From assembly GCA_021789095.1 (NCBI GenBank), contig JAJYJX010000144.1:1-5617 (forward strand): a stretch of 5,617 nucleotides of DNA. Reading direction: 5' to 3'. Shown here in pieces: positions 4,940 to 5,617 of this stretch. The notes below the pieces were generated by a model that worked only from the letters and a program-made list of their open reading frames with translations, did no database searches and was not told the DNA's origin. The DNA comes from a bacterium. GTDB lineage: Bacteria; JAMCPX01. Made by a program: the position numbers and the translations under genes. How positions within the stretch are numbered: the stretch's first letter is position 1; every line of letters begins with the position of its first letter.

Positions 4940-5617
4940 ATGATATCAAGCGCAGAACTGCTGAACATAGCTGTGCGAGCAGCGAGGAGTGCTGGGACCA
5001 TTATAAACAGAAGGGTTAACACATCCAAGAAAGTCTCATACAAGGGAATAGTGGACCTGGTGACCGACGTCGATAATTTATGCGAAGAGAGAATTGTAAG
5101 TATCATAACCAGGAGGTTCCCTGAACACTCCATCCTTGCGGAAGAACTCGGCGGTATTGCGAAAGAAAGCGATTACAAGTGGATCATCGATCCGATTGAC
5201 GGCACCACAAACTTCTATCATTCATACCCTTTTTTCTCGGTGTCGGTAGCGGTGGAATACAAAGGGGAGATTGTTGCAGGCGTTGTTTATGACCCTGTTA
5301 AAAAAGAATTATTCCATTCGGTTAAAGGCAGGGGAGCATTTCTTAATGAGAAGAGACTGCATGTCTCTGAGGTAAAGGCCATAGAACAGTCGCTGCTTTC
5401 GACAGGTTTCCCGTACGATCTCAGGAGTTCGAGTGAAAATAACATTGACAACTGGATAAAGTTTATAAGGAGGGCTCAGGCTGTAAGGCGGGACGGCTCT
5501 GCCGCGCTGGATCTGTGCTACGTAGCTGCAGGAAGGTTCGACGGGTTCTGGGAGATAAAGTTAAAACCATGGGATGTTGCAGCCGGTTCACTCATGATCC
5601 GTGAAGCCGGTGGCGCG
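4940..5617 (+). CDS. suhB: Inositol monophosphatase family protein (SuhB-type), cut by window end
   Basis: An open frame runs off the window edge with 226 codons present; family members are about 255-270, so roughly 30-40 residues are missing. It belongs to the Mg2+-dependent, Li+-sensitive phosphatase superfamily, which hydrolyses myo-inositol 1-phosphate and, in some members, fructose 1,6-bisphosphate or NADP(H). Metal ligands visible are E68 (LAEE), D84 and D87 in WIIDPIDGTTNF (81-92), and D212 in KPWDVAAG (209-216). GSAALDLCYVAAGRFDGFWE (186-205) is typical of bacterial SuhB-like proteins. The start at 4940 is chosen over the in-frame ATG at 4910, which would add ten residues, because of the AAAGGG site and because the first helix then begins as in homologues. 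It has its own promoter and is divergent from the diguanylate cyclase. The symbol is at family level; the physiological substrate is not determined. Confidence 0.9.
   Translation, partial: MISSAELLNIAVRAARSAGTIINRRVNTSKKVSYKGIVDLVTDVDNLCEERIVSIITRRFPEHSILAEELGGIAKESDYKWIIDPIDGTTNFYHSYPFFSVSVAVEYKGEIVAGVVYDPVKKELFHSVKGRGAFLNEKRLHVSEVKAIEQSLLSTGFPYDLRSSSENNIDNWIKFIRRAQAVRRDGSAALDLCYVAAGRFDGFWEIKLKPWDVAAGSLMIREAGGA

Noticed and set aside
4882-5133. An 83-codon minus-strand frame at the start of the IMPase-family gene, hydrophobic in appearance
   Set aside because: The opposite strand carries a full set of IMPase motifs in frame, and the hydrophobic look comes from reading its codons backwards.
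1-5617. CRISPR array, insertion sequence, attachment site, tRNA or defence/toxin module
   Set aside because: Both strands were read for repeated spacers, terminal inverted repeats, transposase or integrase motifs and tRNA-like folds, and none was found. All large open regions are explained by housekeeping-type enzymes and one signalling protein.

Overview
This is a bacterial window of mid-range GC. AGG/AGA arginine codons and ATA isoleucine codons are frequent, and several genes have clear Shine-Dalgarno sites. An archaeal-type fructose-1,6-bisphosphate aldolase/phosphatase next to an FHA-GGDEF diguanylate cyclase suggests an anaerobic or deep-branching bacterium, for example of the Desulfobacterota or Nitrospirota kind. 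That placement is an inference from gene content, not a demonstrated taxonomy.

Layout: (1) Positions 1-63 hold the last 20 codons of an upstream gene, which look like the end of a TPR repeat. (2) Positions 74-3769 hold a tight three-gene plus-strand cluster: nicotinate phosphoribosyltransferase with a C-terminal four-cysteine knuckle, a class V FBP aldolase/phosphatase, and an aldehyde dehydrogenase starting at GTG. Junctions are 10 bp and 5 bp, so this is very probably one transcript, perhaps shared with the upstream gene. (3) Positions 3770-3791 are a short AT-rich convergent gap. (4) Positions 3792-4730, minus strand, encode an FHA-GGDEF diguanylate cyclase with an intact I-site. (5) Positions 4731-4939 are a divergent intergenic region with a good plus-strand promoter candidate, a weaker minus-strand one, two short direct-repeat pairs and a small hairpin. 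(6) From 4940 to the window end runs an inositol-monophosphatase family (SuhB-type) gene, cut off by the window edge.

Function: the operon combines an NAD salvage step, the gluconeogenic conversion of triose phosphates to fructose 6-phosphate, and an NAD(P)-dependent aldehyde oxidation. A common theme of reduced-carbon and redox metabolism is plausible but not proven. The diguanylate cyclase is a separate signalling unit. The IMPase-family gene is another sugar- or polyol-phosphate phosphatase. I see no mobile element, CRISPR array, tRNA, rRNA or toxin-antitoxin pair. Nothing here amounts to a convincing undescribed multi-gene system. The items most worth a second look are the operon composition, the divergent promoter region and the altered sequence details in the GGDEF protein and the aldehyde dehydrogenase.
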